Part shown: in pieces, positions 5,606 to 6,748 of the stretch
Layout: every line of letters begins with the position of its first letter
How positions within the stretch are numbered: the stretch's first letter is position 1
Assembly: GCA_030607635.1 (NCBI GenBank)
Contig: JAUWJP010000094.1
Span: 1 to 6,748 of the forward strand
DNA from: Candidatus Aminicenantota bacterium
GTDB taxonomy: Bacteria > Acidobacteriota > Aminicenantia > Aminicenantales > Aminicenantaceae
DNA: 6,748 nucleotides
Direction of reading: 5' to 3'
Translations under genes and position numbers: made by a program
The notes under the pieces: generated by a model
What the model saw: the letters and a program-made list of their open reading frames with translations, nothing else
What the model was told of the DNA's origin: nothing
The model's database searches: none

Positions 5606-6342
5606 TCGAAAGGATTATAAGGTATTTTTTCATACCCTTTGGGAAGGTTAAAAGTTTTGGCCGGTATATCTTTTTTTTCGATTGATACCACTTCTTCCCG
5701 CTCTTTTGTCTCTGTCCCCATCATGTTCATCGAGGATATTGTAAGCACCGGATAGCCTTCTATTTTTTCAAATTCTTCAGAAAGATTCTTTGTGAACGGA
5801 TTTAGAGAGAGGATTGCACCAGAGAGTTTTTTATAGGCGTTTAAATCAATTCCTAAACCCCGTGAAGTCCAGATTTCCATCTTCATCGGCAGGTTCATCT
5901 CCATCATGGAAATTTCCACTTCGACTAAAAATTTTTGACACAACCAGCCTCTTATGGTTTGGGTTTCAGCTGTTTCTTTAATTGATGAGGATTTTATTTG
6001 CATTACCTCCATCATTTGTTTTGCCTCGGGAGGGAAAACTTTATCAATTTCGACGGGCAAATTGATTTCAGAATATGTTTTTTTGGAATGGTCAATTGTA
6101 TAGATTTTATTAAGATCGAGCCTGACGATAATTGAACTTTCTGCTATATCTTCCCTCATTTTGTTTTTTGCTATCCATGTTTTTCCTTCTTCAACTTTTG
6201 CAGGTTGGATCTGGCCCATGACGGTGGATTCCGTGAGTTTGTTTTTTTTGATGAGGAGATCTGCTTCTGCCAAGTTAGGGGAGAGGAGGATGGAGAAAGC
6301 GAAAAGCGAGGCTATTACGAATGTGATATTTTTCTTTGACAT
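5602..6342 (-). CDS. DUF4412-like exported protein
   Basis: 246 residues on the minus strand from ATG at 6342-6340, with AAGGAG (6356-6351) eight bases upstream, which fixes the start. A signal peptide covers residues 1 to about 27 (hydrophobic TFVIASLFAFSILLSP, then NLAEA|DL). The mature part reads DLLIKKNKLTES, VMGQIQPAK, TWIAKNKM and YTIDHSKKTYSEINLP, with Met-rich strands and a late PAKTFNLPKGYEKIP block. That order is what I recall of DUF4412 proteins, which are periplasmic, LolA/LppX-like in shape and of unknown function. Its stop codon lies in the right copy of the tRNA-Thr repeat. Before the island arrived it would have been convergent with tRNA-Thr, ending about 8 bp from it. It belongs to the host chromosome, not the cargo. 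Confidence 0.8.
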   Translation of the reverse strand: MSKKNITFVIASLFAFSILLSPNLAEADLLIKKNKLTESTVMGQIQPAKVEEGKTWIAKNKMREDIAESSIIVRLDLNKIYTIDHSKKTYSEINLPVEIDKVFPPEAKQMMEVMQIKSSSIKETAETQTIRGWLCQKFLVEVEISMMEMNLPMKMEIWTSRGLGIDLNAYKKLSGAILSLNPFTKNLSEEFEKIEGYPVLTISSMNMMGTETKEREEVVSIEKKDIPAKTFNLPKGYEKIPYNPFE

Positions 6343-6371
6343 AGGTATTACTCCTTGGCAATTCTTTGTTT

Positions 6372-6400
6372 AATTTATCTTATTTTTCTCGTGAAAGCAA
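6372..6400 (-). promoter_or_regulatory. Probable promoter of the DUF4412-like gene
   Basis: Minus-strand TTGCTT (6400-6395), a 17-base spacer, and TAAATT (6377-6372). It lies about 30 bases before the start codon and just upstream of the strong Shine-Dalgarno. The -35 matches 4 of 6, so the call is moderate. Confidence 0.45.
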
Positions 6401-6461
6401 TTTTTTTGACCTTAAGGTGATGTCGATTTTAAATAATTTTTTATTTAAATGCCGCCGAATA

Positions 6462-6490
6462 TTGACATTTCAGTAAACCGTACTTATAAT
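6462..6490 (+). promoter_or_regulatory. Perfect consensus sigma70 promoter of the small RNA
   Basis: TTGACA at 6462-6467, a 17-base spacer, and TATAAT at 6485-6490. Both hexamers and the spacing are exact consensus, the best promoter in the window. No protein gene follows; a structured C-rich region with a terminator does. Confidence 0.85.
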
Positions 6491-6496
6491 ATATAT

Positions 6497-6577
6497 GAAT
6501 CTGCTGGCTGGAGAGGATCCTCCTTAGCCCCGCTTCCTTTTCCAAACCTTGGCGCCTCGACAGCCAGCTTTTTTTTT
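6497..6577 (+). ncRNA. Candidate ~80-nt C-rich small RNA
   Basis: The transcript expected from the consensus promoter begins near 6497 and ends in nine T (6569-6577). GCTGGCTG (6503-6510) pairs perfectly with CAGCCAGC (6561-6568), closing the molecule. Inside, GA/GA (6511-6512 with 6559-6560) can form tandem sheared G-A pairs, and GAGG (6513-6516) pairs with CCTC (6555-6558). CCAA (6542-6545) and TTGG (6549-6552) may form a small hairpin. The unpaired part is pyrimidine-rich: CCTCCTTA (6519-6526), GCCCCGC (6527-6533) and CTTCCTTTTCC (6533-6543). CCTCCTTA matches the anti-Shine-Dalgarno end of 16S rRNA, so the RNA could pair with ribosome-binding sites of target mRNAs (inference). It matches no RNA family I know. 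Confidence 0.65.
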
Positions 6578-6748
6578 AAAGATCTAGCCTTCCTTAGGAA
6601 CCCATTTTGTAATGTCCATCAAATAATTAACCTGATTTATTCATAAATTATGCCGATTGTTTTTTGGGGCCAGGCCCCATTTTTTTTGATTCCTGGCGGG
6701 CTCTGGAGATAGAAAGCCACACCGCAATATACAAAAAAAGCAGATTCA
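6578..6748. other. Non-coding remainder at the right edge
   Basis: Apart from the terminator at 6665-6687, nothing supportable is seen. The open frame spanning 6449-6646 has no Shine-Dalgarno, overlaps the small RNA and is not protein-like. The last 60 bases contain no recognisable gene start before the window ends. Confidence 0.5.
6665..6687 (+). terminator. Intrinsic terminator downstream of the small RNA
   Basis: TGGGGC (6665-6670), loop CAG, GCCCCA (6674-6679), then eight T (6680-6687). The stem is strong and GC-rich in an otherwise AT-rich region. It would stop read-through from the small RNA promoter. On the minus strand the stem is followed by A, not T, so it acts in one direction. 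The GGGGCC palindrome could also be part of a dispersed repeat. Confidence 0.6.

Noticed and set aside
6501..6509. CTGCTGGCT shared by the small RNA and the tRNA-Thr 3' end (1808-1816)
   Set aside because: Only 9 bp, no extension on either side; taken as chance and not as a third attachment site.
6503..6568. Signal recognition particle RNA on the minus strand, because of a GGAA-containing purine-rich stretch
   Set aside because: The conserved internal loop and tetraloop context do not match, and the promoter and T tract are both on the plus strand.
6449..6646. 65-codon plus-strand open frame (MPPNIDIS…)
   Set aside because: It starts upstream of the consensus promoter, has no Shine-Dalgarno, and spans the small RNA and its terminator.
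6496..6748. Inverted 9-mer TGAATCTGC (6496-6504) and GCAGATTCA (6740-6748)
   Set aside because: A 9-bp match over 250 bp is not rare enough, and the second copy is at the cut edge of the window.

Overview
The window looks like chromosomal DNA of a Gram-negative-type bacterium. It carries an exported beta-rich protein ending in aromatic Phe, a secreted DUF4412-like protein, E. coli-like sigma70 promoters and ordinary Shine-Dalgarno sites. The DUF4412-like protein and the moderate GC recall Acidobacteriota/Aminicenantes-type genomes, but that placement is from memory and tentative.

Layout: (1) 1-1476, minus strand, the N-terminal part of an SMC chromosome-segregation ATPase that runs off the left edge. 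Its outermost ~100 bp are abruptly GC-rich and look foreign or chimeric. (2) 1477-1743, a divergent control region with an smc promoter, a tRNA promoter and a 10-bp inverted repeat in the smc leader. (3) 1744-1816, tRNA-Thr(CGU). (4) 1771-5605, a compact ~3.8-kb genomic island inserted at the 3' end of that tRNA. It is bounded by a 57-bp direct repeat (one mismatch), namely the tRNA 3' portion plus 11 bp of flank at 1771-1827 and a copy at 5549-5605. Inside each end are short TTTAGTCA-type repeats, direct on the left and inverted on the right, as expected of recombinase arm sites. No integrase is encoded. (5) 5602-6342, minus strand, a DUF4412-like exported protein whose stop codon lies inside the right repeat. 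(6) 6343-6748, no protein gene, but a perfect TTGACA-N17-TATAAT promoter driving a probable ~80-nt C-rich structured small RNA with a T9 terminator, then a second intrinsic terminator.

The island has one good promoter (TTGACA-N17-TATTCT) followed by four co-directional genes: a small outer-membrane-like protein, a radical SAM enzyme with a C-terminal cysteine cluster, an exported or membrane-anchored SRPBCC/START-like protein, and a HemN/HemW-family radical SAM enzyme that lacks the HemW heme-ligand motif. The grouping suggests a small pathway modifying a hydrophobic or lipid-like molecule or an envelope component; that is inference. The most notable features are this recombinase-less tRNA-targeted island with its radical SAM cargo, and the candidate small RNA.
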